From contig NZ_CAMTIK010000002.1 of NCBI RefSeq assembly GCF_947072685.1, positions 1 to 64,000 on the forward strand: a stretch of DNA of 64,000 bases, given 5' to 3'. Both the position numbers and the translations under genes were made by a program. This document shows, in pieces, positions 5,369-13,700 of the stretch. This DNA comes from an uncultured Cetobacterium sp. Lineage in GTDB: Bacteria; Fusobacteriota; Fusobacteriia; Fusobacteriales; Fusobacteriaceae. Every line of letters begins with the position of its first letter. Position 1 is the first letter of the stretch. The notes under the pieces were generated by a model. That model did no database searches. It worked only from the letters and a program-made list of their open reading frames with translations, and was not told the origin of the DNA.

Positions 5369-7414
5369 ATGAACAAAAGAGCATTAATATTTTTATACTT
5401 GGTATCTTTTTTAGTGACACATTCAAGTGAAGGGAAAAAATCTATAAAATTAGAGGAAAGTGTAATATCTACTGAAAACTTTGAAACAACGGTTAGGGAT
5501 ACAGCATCTAACATAAGTATTGTAACTTCAGATGAGATACAAGAGAGTGGATCAAAAGATTTAGTTGATGTATTAAGAGGAGTTCCAGGTGTAAGAGTTA
5601 CAAGGTATGCCGGGACAATAAAATTTGATATAAGAGGATTGAATTCGATGTATAGTGACAGAAATTCATTGATTACTTTAGATGGAGTTCCGGTATCGAC
5701 CAATCAAATATCTAATCTTCCACTATCTATGATAGAGAGAGTGGAAGTTATTCCTGGTGGAGGAAATATTTTATATGGGGATAAAGCAATTGGTGGTGTT
5801 ATAAATGTACTTACAAAAAATATTATAGATAAAAAAAATTATGGAACTGTTTTTGCAGAATATGGAAGTTATAACAATAGAAAAATAGGGTTTAATTACG
5901 GAACAAAAATAACAGATAGATTTTTAGCTGAAGTAGGATATATTAAAAATGATAACAACGGTTGGAGAGATCATGAAGACTTTAGAAATGATTCTTTAAA
6001 TTTAAAATGGAAGTATCTTTTAGAGAATGGAGATATTGAGTATAAGTATACATATAGCGAAGATAAAAATATAATAGGAGTGGCTGTTCCAAGATATGTA
6101 TCTGAAAATGATAGAAAAGATCCTGGAAAAATATCTGGATCAAAATACCGTTCATATGATAATTATTTAAAATATAAAAAACAGTTATCAGAAACAACGG
6201 ATATTTTATTATTTGGGAACTATTATGAACGAAAAAATGATAATTATAGTAGAAAAAAGGGAAGTAACTATTCTGGAATTTTTAAAAGAGATGGAGATGA
6301 TGAAAGAAAGTACTTGAAAGCTCAATTAAAGCATAAATATTTAGATGAAAACTATATTATTGTGGGTGTAGATTATTTAGATGAAGCTTTTAAACCATAT
6401 TCGGTGGGGAAAAGTTATAATCCATCAGTAAGTGGATTTGATTCTGATTCAAAACAAATAACAGCAGGAAAGTTTATAGAAACAGGTGACTCAACAAAAG
6501 AAAACATTGGATTGTTTTTAACAAATAAGTATCAATATGAAGAGCTTCAACTGAGCCAAGGAATAAGATATGATAAATCTAAATATGATTTCTATTGGAG
6601 AAATGGAAAGTTGAATAGTTGGGAAAAAATAGGAACAAAAGATAGTGCTGAATATGAAAATTTATCATATGAACTGAGTGCTAACTATTTATATTCAGAG
6701 ACAGGATCAACATATATATCATACAATAGAGCTTTTAGAACACCTACAGCATCCGAGATGAGATATACAAAAAAATCTGAAAAGTTAGATTCACAAATTC
6801 AAGATACTTTAGAGATAGGGATAAAGGATTTTTTGAATAATACATATATTTCAACTTCAGTTTTTTATAAAAAAACTTATAATGAAATTTATTCAGCAAT
6901 TCCACCTGAATTTTCAGGGATGGTAAATTACAATATAGGGACTACAGAAAGAACAGGGTTTGAAGGTGTTGTGGAACATTATTTAGACAAATTAACTTTA
7001 AAATCATCAATAACATATATAAAAGCAAAAATAATCGATGGACAATATTCGGGGTCAGAGATTCCAAGTGTTCCTAATTGGAAGATAACTGGAGGGATGA
7101 AATACGATTTTACAGAAAAGCTTTCACTGAGTGGAGATGTACTTTATTATAGTAGTTCTTATGATTTAGATGATTTAAATAATGTAAGGGAAAAAAATAC
7201 GGGAGAGTATATGACCGTTGATTTATCAACATACTTTAAAATGACATCTGATATTATGATAACTGCTAGAATAGAGAACTTATTTGATAAAAAATATGAT
7301 GAGTATGCAGGGTTTTGGGATGACTCTTATGAAAATGGTCAAATTATTGAACGAAGACAATATTATCCTGCTGTTGGAAGAACACTTACAGTGGGAGTGA
7401 CATATACATTCTAG
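5369..7414 (+). CDS. TonB-dependent outer-membrane receptor, BtuB-like
   Basis: A 681-residue outer-membrane gated channel. A signal peptide (about residues 1-22) is followed by a plug domain with SIVTSDEIQESGSKDLVDVLRGVPGV, DIRGLNSMYSDRNSLITLDG and VEVIPGGGNILYGDKAIGGVINV, then a 22-strand barrel ending in a C-terminal aromatic (VGVTYTF). The cobalamin riboswitch directly upstream identifies the regulon and makes corrinoid uptake the likely role. ATG at 5369 follows GAGGGAGG. The next gene begins 15 nt downstream and is probably co-transcribed. The usual inner-membrane btuFCD genes are not in the window. Confidence 0.93.
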   Translation: MNKRALIFLYLVSFLVTHSSEGKKSIKLEESVISTENFETTVRDTASNISIVTSDEIQESGSKDLVDVLRGVPGVRVTRYAGTIKFDIRGLNSMYSDRNSLITLDGVPVSTNQISNLPLSMIERVEVIPGGGNILYGDKAIGGVINVLTKNIIDKKNYGTVFAEYGSYNNRKIGFNYGTKITDRFLAEVGYIKNDNNGWRDHEDFRNDSLNLKWKYLLENGDIEYKYTYSEDKNIIGVAVPRYVSENDRKDPGKISGSKYRSYDNYLKYKKQLSETTDILLFGNYYERKNDNYSRKKGSNYSGIFKRDGDDERKYLKAQLKHKYLDENYIIVGVDYLDEAFKPYSVGKSYNPSVSGFDSDSKQITAGKFIETGDSTKENIGLFLTNKYQYEELQLSQGIRYDKSKYDFYWRNGKLNSWEKIGTKDSAEYENLSYELSANYLYSETGSTYISYNRAFRTPTASEMRYTKKSEKLDSQIQDTLEIGIKDFLNNTYISTSVFYKKTYNEIYSAIPPEFSGMVNYNIGTTERTGFEGVVEHYLDKLTLKSSITYIKAKIIDGQYSGSEIPSVPNWKITGGMKYDFTEKLSLSGDVLYYSSSYDLDDLNNVREKNTGEYMTVDLSTYFKMTSDIMITARIENLFDKKYDEYAGFWDDSYENGQIIERRQYYPAVGRTLTVGVTYTF

Positions 7415-7429
7415 TCGGGGAGGTGTGAT

Positions 7430-7957
7430 GTGAAGAAGTTAAGAGATATTTTAGATGGATTGATGGAAGATATAGAGAGGGTGAACAGTAAAAAGAGGTG
7501 CAATCAATTTCAAAATTTAAATGGGTGTTGCAGATGGGATTATTCATTGATATCTTTAGAGGAGAGAGAAAGCATCAAGAGGTTTTTAGAAAAAAATCCA
7601 AAGATATATGATAAAATAATTGAAAATAAAAATTTTGAAAGGACTTGTTATTTTCATGATAAGCTAAACAAGCGATGCCTAATTGAACAGGAAAGACCTA
7701 TATGTTGCCGATATATATCATATAAAATCTATGAAAAAACAGATTGTTTTAAAAGTTGTTCTCCTTATAATCCATGTCAAAAAGAAAAATCCACAGTTAT
7801 ATCAGTTCCGAAAGAAGAGGTATTTATTGAAAGTGAATACATAAAATATATCTATTTAGATGGAGAGAAAAATTGTTATATAGATGAAAGAGCTATTCCA
7901 GAATATGTAGAGTATAAAAAAAATCAAAACATACGATTGAGTAGTATCATAAAATAA
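7430..7957 (+). CDS. YkgJ-like cysteine-cluster protein
   Basis: A 175-residue soluble protein starting with GTG at 7430 behind GGGGAGG. Cysteines are grouped as RCNQF...GCCRWD near residues 24-37, TCYFHDKLNKRCLIEQERPICC near 88-110 and SCSPYNPC further on. The block CYFHD...RCLIEQERPICCRY matches the YkgJ (UPF0153) pattern CxFL...rCxIYexRPxxCR, thought to bind zinc or an Fe-S cluster. It lies in the cobalamin-controlled unit with the receptor, so a link to corrinoid or metal handling is possible, though position is the only evidence. Confidence 0.75.
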   Translation: MKKLRDILDGLMEDIERVNSKKRCNQFQNLNGCCRWDYSLISLEERESIKRFLEKNPKIYDKIIENKNFERTCYFHDKLNKRCLIEQERPICCRYISYKIYEKTDCFKSCSPYNPCQKEKSTVISVPKEEVFIESEYIKYIYLDGEKNCYIDERAIPEYVEYKKNQNIRLSSIIK

Positions 7958-7962
7958 AAAAA

Positions 7963-7998
7963 ACCTGACTAAATACCAGTTTAGTCAGGTCTTTTTTA
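7963..7998 (+). terminator. Terminator after the btuB-like operon
   Basis: ACCTGACTAAA (7963-7973) pairs perfectly with TTTAGTCAGGT (7980-7990), followed by CTTTTTTATT. An A-run on the left side makes it usable on both strands. Confidence 0.92.
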
Positions 7999-8022
7999 TT
8001 TATAAAACAAAAAATTAAAAAT

Positions 8023-8394
8023 TTATTTATTAAAAAATATATACTCTAAAGAGATAGGAGTATTATCTTTTCCACATATAACTTTGAAAGTACCTAAAAA
8101 ATTTAATTTTGAATTAGTTTTAAATCCAAAATCAAGAGGGGGTCTTGTTCCACAAAACTCGTTATAATAAGGATTTATAAAAGTAATATGGAAATAACGG
8201 TTTCCATCCTCATCTTCGCTCCCTTTAGACAAAAAATTAGAATATTTTACTCCAGGTACAGATTGAAAAGATATAGTGATATTAGTTTTATTATTAGGAA
8301 GACTGATTTGGATAATGCTATCATTATTTAAATCTTGAATAAGATTTTGTTCAATAACATTTAGAGATTTACTACCGGTAGAAAAAAAGTTCAT
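8023..8394 (-). CDS. Hypothetical protein
   Basis: A 123-residue protein without signal peptide or membrane segment, predicted mostly beta (SIIQISLPNNKTNITISFQ, NRYFHITFINPYY, GTFKVICGKD). It starts at an ATG with GGAGG nine bases upstream. Not recognised. It stands alone and converges with the btuB-like operon. Confidence 0.6.
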   Translation of the reverse strand: MNFFSTGSKSLNVIEQNLIQDLNNDSIIQISLPNNKTNITISFQSVPGVKYSNFLSKGSEDEDGNRYFHITFINPYYNEFCGTRPPLDFGFKTNSKLNFLGTFKVICGKDNTPISLEYIFFNK

Positions 8395-8559
8395 AAAATG
8401 CCTCCTATAATTTAAAATCTATAAAATATAGATATTAATATATTATACTATACTTTTAACAAAAATGGAAAAGTTTGTTGAAACATTTATTTACAAATGA
8501 AAAAATTAGATATAAAATACAGGTAACAAAAATAAGTTAGAAAATAAAGGAGATTGAAT

Positions 8560-9039
8560 ATGAATGAAAATATAAATAAAATATTGAATGATTTGGAAGA
8601 AGGAATGTGGAAGTATTATTATGAAGATGGGAAAATAAGTTCGACTGGGGAGTATGTTAAGGGGAAGGAAAATGGATTGTGGAAATATTACTATGAAAAT
8701 GGAAATGTCAGTTTAGAAGGAAATTATGTGGATGGAGAGCAGCAAGGTGAGTGGCAACATTATCATGAAAATGGAAGTTTATTCTTTAGAGGGAATTATA
8801 TAGACAGTAAGGAGACTGGACCGTGGGAATATTATAACGAAGATGGGAAAGTTGATTCAAAAGGTTCATTTTTTAAAGGAGAGCAAGATGGTTTATGGGA
8901 ATATTACTATGAAGATGGGAGCATTGAATATAGAGGAAATTACAAGAAAGGAATATCGGATGGAGTTTGGGAATATTATGATAAAAATGGGGAGATTGAG
9001 TACAAAAGAGTGTATATAAATGGGATTGAACAGATGTAA
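8560..9039 (+). CDS. MORN-type repeat protein (YwqK-like)
   Basis: About 159 residues made almost entirely of six tandem copies, about 23 residues each, of G.W.YYYEDG.I...G.Y..G...G (for example GLWKYYYENGNVSLEGNYVDG). This is the MORN_2/YwqK-type beta-hairpin repeat. Databases often label such proteins toxin-antitoxin system YwqK family antitoxin, but no toxin gene lies beside this one, so I do not assign that role. The ATG at 8560 is chosen because AAGGAG is 7 nt upstream; an in-frame TTG at 8554 is too close to that site. No signal peptide, so probably cytoplasmic. Confidence 0.8.
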   Translation: MNENINKILNDLEEGMWKYYYEDGKISSTGEYVKGKENGLWKYYYENGNVSLEGNYVDGEQQGEWQHYHENGSLFFRGNYIDSKETGPWEYYNEDGKVDSKGSFFKGEQDGLWEYYYEDGSIEYRGNYKKGISDGVWEYYDKNGEIEYKRVYINGIEQM

Positions 9040-9130
9040 TTAAAAAACATAAAAAAAGAAAAAGGTTTTTTCAGGAATGTTTGTATATTATAGATATGAA
9101 TATTACTGAATTAAAAAGCGAGGTGTTAAT

Positions 9131-9352
9131 ATGGAAAATAAAGAAAAATTAAAAAATTTAAAAAATGAGGCAAAAGAATCATTAAAAAAAGATGAACCGT
9201 TGAAAAAAGAAGAAGTTGAAGATTTCTGGGATAGATTTAAAAAATTAGAAAAAAATTATAAAGATAATTTTGATCGTTTAATTGCGGCTGAATTATTGGA
9301 TGTAAAAATGTTGATATTTGAAATAGAAGAGAAGTTTAAAATGAAAAAATAA
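9131..9352 (+). CDS. Small charged coiled-coil protein
   Basis: A 73-residue, Lys/Glu-rich, entirely helical protein (KLKNLKNEAKESLKKDEP...FWDRFKKLEKNYKDNFDRL). Good ribosome site (GCGAGG) before the ATG at 9131 and a terminator right after the stop. No family recognised. Confidence 0.6.
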   Translation: MENKEKLKNLKNEAKESLKKDEPLKKEEVEDFWDRFKKLEKNYKDNFDRLIAAELLDVKMLIFEIEEKFKMKK

Positions 9353-9353
9353 T

Positions 9354-9388
9354 AAACTGGAGGAAATTATTTTTCCTCCAGTTTTTCT
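9354..9388. terminator. Bidirectional terminator
   Basis: AAACTGGAGGAAA (9354-9366) and TTTCCTCCAGTTT (9372-9384) form a perfect 13-bp stem with a T-run on the right. It lies between two convergent genes and overlaps the last codons of the minus-strand YkvA gene. Confidence 0.9.
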
Positions 9389-9741
9389 TTGAGTTTATTA
9401 TTTTTTATAAACTCTTTATAGTCTCGTAAAACATCGCTATAACTTCGTGCGACATAAGAGATCAATATTCCATCATCTACCCATCCAAGACCTGGAATAA
9501 GGTCAGATACAGCGTCTATAGGCGATATAACATAAACAATAGCTCCGGTTAAAATAAGAAAATGCTTTTTTTCAAGTCTATATTTTTTGTTTTTAGTATC
9601 TTTGATTAAATTAACAATCAAAAGTAAATCGTCAGCATATACGCCTAAGTTTATAGATTTTTTAAGTGCATTTGTCAAATCTTGAGCAGTTATTTTTTTC
9701 CCTTGAAATTTTTTGAAAAATTTAAAAATTATTTTATTCAT
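9367..9741 (-). CDS. YkvA/DUF1232 family membrane protein
   Basis: A 124-residue protein whose centre carries the DUF1232 signature YVISPIDAVSDLIPGLGWVDDGILI (about residues 70-95), which forms a short hydrophobic hairpin; the flanks are basic helices. Family members are small membrane-associated proteins of unknown role. The ATG at 9741 follows GGAGA. Single-gene unit. Confidence 0.85.
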   Translation of the reverse strand: MNKIIFKFFKKFQGKKITAQDLTNALKKSINLGVYADDLLLIVNLIKDTKNKKYRLEKKHFLILTGAIVYVISPIDAVSDLIPGLGWVDDGILISYVARSYSDVLRDYKEFIKNNKLKEKLEEK

Positions 9742-9879
9742 AATATCTCCAAATAGAATTTGATATTATATTATATTTCTTTTTTAGAAGTAATGCAAGA
9801 ATGATATTTTTGAAGGACAAGAGAATGTTAAAAAGTATAATAGGAAAGGTAAATTATTTTATAAAAATGGAGGAGAACT

Positions 9880-10401
9880 ATGGAAAAATTTAGAAATGGA
9901 AATTTCACCTTAGAAAGTAATAGTATTGAAGATGGATATATACTAGAAAAACATGGGAAATATGGAAGTGCAAATATTGATGGAATCCCATCATTATCAC
10001 CACATTTGAAATGGCAAAATATTCCTGATGGAACAGAGTGCTTTGTAGTTGTAATGCAAGATTATGATGCTATTCCAGTTACAGGATTTTCATGGATACA
10101 TTGGGTAGCCATTATTCCTAAAGAGTATAGAGAACTGCTAGAAAATGCCAGTAGAGAGGATAAAAAATTAATTCAAGGAGTTAATAGTTGGGTATCTAGA
10201 TTAAAAGGATTGAATATCAAAGATGTATGTTATTTCGGTGGACCAACACCTCCTGATAAAGATCACACATATGAGATAAAAATTTATGCACTAGATAAAA
10301 AATTAGAGATAAAAAAAGGTTTCTATTTAAATGAATTATATAAAAAAATGAAAAGACACATATTAGCAGAGGCAGTATTGGAAGGAAATTACAAAGCGTA
10401 A
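9880..10401 (+). CDS. YbhB/YbcL-type PEBP (Raf-kinase-inhibitor-like) protein, cytoplasmic
   Basis: A 173-residue PEBP fold protein: SPHLKWQNIPDGTECFVVVMQDYDA (ligand-pocket DxD region), WIHWVAIIPKE, YFGGPTPPDKDHTYEIKIYALD (the conserved GPxPPxxxHxY motif), and KMKRHILAEAVLEGNYKA at the end. No signal peptide, unlike the paralog at 15850-16410. Bacterial members have no settled function. ATG follows GGAGGAG. Single gene. Confidence 0.9.
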   Translation: MEKFRNGNFTLESNSIEDGYILEKHGKYGSANIDGIPSLSPHLKWQNIPDGTECFVVVMQDYDAIPVTGFSWIHWVAIIPKEYRELLENASREDKKLIQGVNSWVSRLKGLNIKDVCYFGGPTPPDKDHTYEIKIYALDKKLEIKKGFYLNELYKKMKRHILAEAVLEGNYKA

Positions 10402-10469
10402 AAAAAGAATTAAAAAAAAATGAAAAGTATTGTATAATATAAGAATAAAAGTAGAAAAGAGGTCAATTT

Positions 10470-10781
10470 ATGAAAAATAAAATTTCAGCATTAGGGCAAT
10501 ACATTGTAAAAACTACAGGTAAACCGTTCAATTTTAAACAAATAAAAATGGATAATATCTATAAAGGGGTACTATTTTCGGTTGGAACAGAGGATTATTT
10601 GGTGACAAATGATAGAAGAGAGATGTTAGAAACTATTGAACTTATGACAATTAGAACAGCTAGAGACTATCCAGGAAAACTTGCTAGAAGATATACACAT
10701 GCAAAATTTGAAAAGATTACATCTAAAAAAGAGGAATCAGTTGTTTTAAATGGAGTGAAGTACTTTATAATAAAGCTTTAA
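10470..10781 (+). CDS. Hypothetical protein
   Basis: A 103-residue soluble protein with mixed alpha/beta character. It contains a central helix DRREMLETIELMTIRTARDYPGKLARRY and a closing strand VVLNGVKYFIIKL. Ribosome site GAGG before the ATG at 10470, a TATAAT box about 45 nt further up, and a terminator overlapping its stop. Not recognised. Confidence 0.6.
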   Translation: MKNKISALGQYIVKTTGKPFNFKQIKMDNIYKGVLFSVGTEDYLVTNDRREMLETIELMTIRTARDYPGKLARRYTHAKFEKITSKKEESVVLNGVKYFIIKL

Positions 10782-10808
10782 AAGTGAGGGTTTCCTCACT
10801 TTATTTTT
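10781..10808. terminator. Bidirectional terminator
   Basis: AAAGTGAGG (10781-10789) pairs with CCTCACTTT (10794-10802) around GTTT; T-run on the right, A-run on the left. It ends both convergent genes. Confidence 0.85.
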
Positions 10809-11244
10809 TGTTTATTTTTTTTAGTAAATCTGTAAAGTTTTGTTCAAAGTTTAAATCGTCATCTTTAGTTCTTTTCTTTGGACCTTTGGTTCTTTTTCCA
10901 GAATTTCTTAATTTTTGTGACATATGTCTAGAAAAAAGTAGACTTTCAATATTAAATTTATTATAGATTAAACCGTTTTGGTTTATAGCATGGGCATTTT
11001 TAGTCAAAACCATAGATGCTAGTCCAAAATCTTGAGTAACAACAATATCATTTTCTTTAACTTCAGAGAGAAGAGCAAAGTCAACAGCATCTGCTCCTTG
11101 AGTAATTATAAATGTTTTTGAAAAATCACGATATATTTCGTGAGCATTATCACAGAAGATAAAGACTTCTTTTTGGAAGCTTTTTGCTATATCAATAGTT
11201 AAATCAACAACAGGGCAAGCATCAGCATCAATTAAAATTTTCAT
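10801..11244 (-). CDS. UPF0178 (YaiI/YqxD, DUF188) family protein
   Basis: A 147-residue protein starting MKILIDADACPV, the invariant N-terminus of UPF0178, followed by VDFALLSEVKENDIVVTQDFGLA, NAHAINQNGLIY and a basic C-terminal tail (GKRTKGPKKRTKDDD). The fold is NYN/PIN-like with conserved Asp residues, so a nuclease activity has been suggested for the family but not established. ATG follows AAGGAG. Single-gene unit. Confidence 0.93.
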   Translation of the reverse strand: MKILIDADACPVVDLTIDIAKSFQKEVFIFCDNAHEIYRDFSKTFIITQGADAVDFALLSEVKENDIVVTQDFGLASMVLTKNAHAINQNGLIYNKFNIESLLFSRHMSQKLRNSGKRTKGPKKRTKDDDLNFEQNFTDLLKKINKK

Positions 11245-11341
11245 AGAAATCTCCTTTTCACTTGTAATAGAAAGATTTTACCATGAAAATAGTCTAAATG
11301 CTATTGTGTTATTTTGAAATATTTTAAAGGGAGTGTAACAA

Positions 11342-12274
11342 ATGAAAGAAAAAACAGAATTTATATATACAATAAACTATCCGAGGGAAGAAAAAAATCT
11401 TTGCTTAATGGAAATGAGGGCGCTGTTTAATATTGATTTGAATGAAAAGACAATATTATCAAATGTAAAAATAGACCCAGTGTTTAGCCCATTTATAAAA
11501 TCAAGATTAGAAATTTTATATTCTGCAGATAATTTTGAAGATATTTTGAAAGCAATTATTAGTAGTGAGATGGAATCAATAGATTATAAAGTGGAGTATA
11601 TAAAAGAGGAAGATGAAAATATTTCATATGAGGAGAGATTAGATAAAATAAAACAAGTTGGGCTTAGCATATTGGGAACATTTTCAATGAAAAATCCAAA
11701 GAATATTTTTGGAGTATCAAACTATAAAGGGAAATGGTATTTTGGAATATGTGTAAAAGGAGATACTGTTTGGCCAGATAGAATAAAGAAACCATATTCT
11801 TATTCTAACTCTTTAGAGGTTAGATTGGCGAGAACACTTATAAGTTTAGCGGTGGAAGCAGATAGAACTAAAAAATTAGTTGATCCTTGTTGTGGAGTTG
11901 GAACAGTTATTATAGAAGCTCTATCCATGGGATTAGATGTGACAGGATATGAAATAAACAGGAGCATTGCAAAGAATGCCAATACAAATTTAGGATATTA
12001 TGGTTATGATAAAATAGTTGTAAATGATGATATGCATAATATAGAGGAGAAGTTTGATTCAGCGATTTTAGATATTCCTTATGGACTTTTTAGTCATATA
12101 ACAAAAGATGAACAATTTGGATTAATAAAAAAAATAAGACAAATATCAAAGAGATTAATTATGGTAAGTTTTGAAGATTTGGAAGAGATGATAATAAAGT
12201 CAAACTTTAAAATATTAGATAGTTGTATTTTGTCAAAGGGAAGTTTTCAAAGATATATTTATATATGCAGTTAA
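11342..12274 (+). CDS. TRM11/UPF0020-like RNA methyltransferase
   Basis: A 310-residue protein. The N-terminal 150 residues resemble the THUMP-like RNA-binding part (YTINYPREEKNLCLMEMRALF...). The C-terminal half is a Rossmann methyltransferase with the SAM-binding motif DPCCGVGTVIIEA, the acidic strand-2 end GYEINRSIAKNAN and the catalytic motif DIPYG, the form found in guanine-N2 RNA methyltransferases. Probably modifies tRNA or rRNA; the exact site cannot be read. ATG at 11342 follows AGGGAG. Single gene. Confidence 0.82.
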   Translation: MKEKTEFIYTINYPREEKNLCLMEMRALFNIDLNEKTILSNVKIDPVFSPFIKSRLEILYSADNFEDILKAIISSEMESIDYKVEYIKEEDENISYEERLDKIKQVGLSILGTFSMKNPKNIFGVSNYKGKWYFGICVKGDTVWPDRIKKPYSYSNSLEVRLARTLISLAVEADRTKKLVDPCCGVGTVIIEALSMGLDVTGYEINRSIAKNANTNLGYYGYDKIVVNDDMHNIEEKFDSAILDIPYGLFSHITKDEQFGLIKKIRQISKRLIMVSFEDLEEMIIKSNFKILDSCILSKGSFQRYIYICS

Positions 12275-12357
12275 ATGAAGGAATTTACTAAAAAATAAAG
12301 TAAAGTATATATAGTAAAATGTTATACGGCTAATTATTTTTTAGGAGGATTTTTTTT

Positions 12358-13224
12358 ATGGAAAACACAGGTTTAGTTCTTGAAGGTGGAGGATTAAGAG
12401 GGATTTATACATCTGCTATTTTAGATTATTTTTTATCTAAAAATTTACATTTTAAATATACGATTGGAGTGTCGGCAGGTGCAATATATTCTGCTTCATA
12501 CGCTTCAAGACAAAAAAGAAGGAATATAGATATAATTTTAAAATACCTAAATGACGAAAGATATATGGGACTTAGATATCTTTTGAAAAATGGAAGCTAT
12601 ATAAATATAGATTTTGCCTATACACAAATGACTTATGAACTAGCTCCTTTTGACTTTAAAACATTTAGTGAATGCGATTTAGAATTTAAAGTAGGAGCAT
12701 TTAATTGTTTGAAAGGAAAAACAGATTTTTTTACAAAAAAAGATTTTATAAAAACACAAGATTTTTTAGATGCTCTGATTGCGTCTGGGAGCTTGCCTTT
12801 TTTTAGTAAAGAGGCAGTTATAAAAGAAAAAATATATCTAGATGGTGGAATTGCAGATCCTATTCCAATAAAACAATCCATTTTGGATGGGAACAGAAAA
12901 AATGTTGTTATATTGACTGAGGACGAGGGGTATAGAAAAGAGCCCTTAAAATTACAACCTTTAATAAGACTTTATTATAAAAAATATCCCAAAGTTGCGG
13001 AAGCTCTTATAAAAAGACATGTGATTTACAATAATAACTTAAAACAAATCAAACAACTGGAAGAAAAAGGAGATGTTTTTGTATTCAGACCAAGTGAAAT
13101 TGTAGTGGTAGATAGACTTGAAAGGGATTTGAATAAGGTGAAAAAGTTATATAACTTGGGAATCGAGGATGCTAAAAGAAACTACGAGAGATTAATGGAG
13201 TGGTTAGAAAAACCGGCTAAGTAA
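12358..13224 (+). CDS. Patatin-like phospholipase (YjjU/RssA-type)
   Basis: A 288-residue acyl hydrolase. Oxyanion motif GGGLRG (residues 10-15), nucleophile elbow GVSAG with Ser39, and catalytic dyad Asp in LDGGIADPIP. No signal peptide, so cytoplasmic or peripheral at the membrane. The C-terminal third is helical and charged (ALIKRHVIYNNNLKQIKQLEEKGDVFVFRPSE) as in YjjU-type proteins. ATG at 12358 follows AGGAGG. Lipid substrate is not evident. Confidence 0.9.
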   Translation: MENTGLVLEGGGLRGIYTSAILDYFLSKNLHFKYTIGVSAGAIYSASYASRQKRRNIDIILKYLNDERYMGLRYLLKNGSYINIDFAYTQMTYELAPFDFKTFSECDLEFKVGAFNCLKGKTDFFTKKDFIKTQDFLDALIASGSLPFFSKEAVIKEKIYLDGGIADPIPIKQSILDGNRKNVVILTEDEGYRKEPLKLQPLIRLYYKKYPKVAEALIKRHVIYNNNLKQIKQLEEKGDVFVFRPSEIVVVDRLERDLNKVKKLYNLGIEDAKRNYERLMEWLEKPAK

Positions 13225-13700
13225 AAAAAAATTAAATTTAAAACTTTTTAAAACTTTTTTGATACTAAAATCCGTCTAAAAATTATAATAGTAGTTAGAA
13301 GTTTAGAAAAGTATTTTGTACATTGATTCAAATTAGTAAAATAGCCATCACACAGTTTCAAAGATATTTTAATATTAAAGTTTTAAATAAATCGTGAAGT
13401 TGTTATTCTAACTATTATATGAGGTAATAGATTTAAAGTTAGTAAGGTATTTATTTTTTTAAGATTTAAAGATTTACAAGTTTTAAAGTTATTCAAATGT
13501 GAAAAGATTTAGTAGTGAAAGTAGAGGGATTCGTGATGGTTGCCCTCTACTTTTTTTTATGATATTATTTTGATTTTCAAATATTTTAATAATACACTTT
13601 TTATATGGAAAAATTATTGTGGTAATGAGTTTACTAGTTTTTTAAAAGAAAAGATGAGAGCATAACGAATAAATATAATAAAAACTACCGGAGGAAAGTT
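13225..13700 (+). other. Gene-free 476 nt with an orphan terminator
   Basis: No ORF with a convincing start. A strong hairpin, GTAGAGGG (13521-13528) with CCCTCTAC (13543-13550) followed by eight T, ends whatever is transcribed from 13230-13520 on the plus strand. This could be a long 3' untranslated region of the patatin gene or an independent small RNA. The 140 nt after it form the 5' region of kup; no known riboswitch core was found in it. Confidence 0.5.
13521..13558 (+). terminator. Orphan intrinsic terminator
   Basis: An 8-bp stem GTAGAGGG/CCCTCTAC with a 14-nt loop and an eight-T tail, about 300 nt after the nearest plus-strand stop codon. Confidence 0.85.

Noticed and set aside
8560-9039. 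Toxin-antitoxin system suggested by the YwqK-like repeats
   Set aside because: No toxin-like gene adjacent; repeat similarity alone does not support the role.
13560-13700. c-di-AMP riboswitch before kup
   Set aside because: The 5' region is short and lacks the conserved ydaO core blocks.
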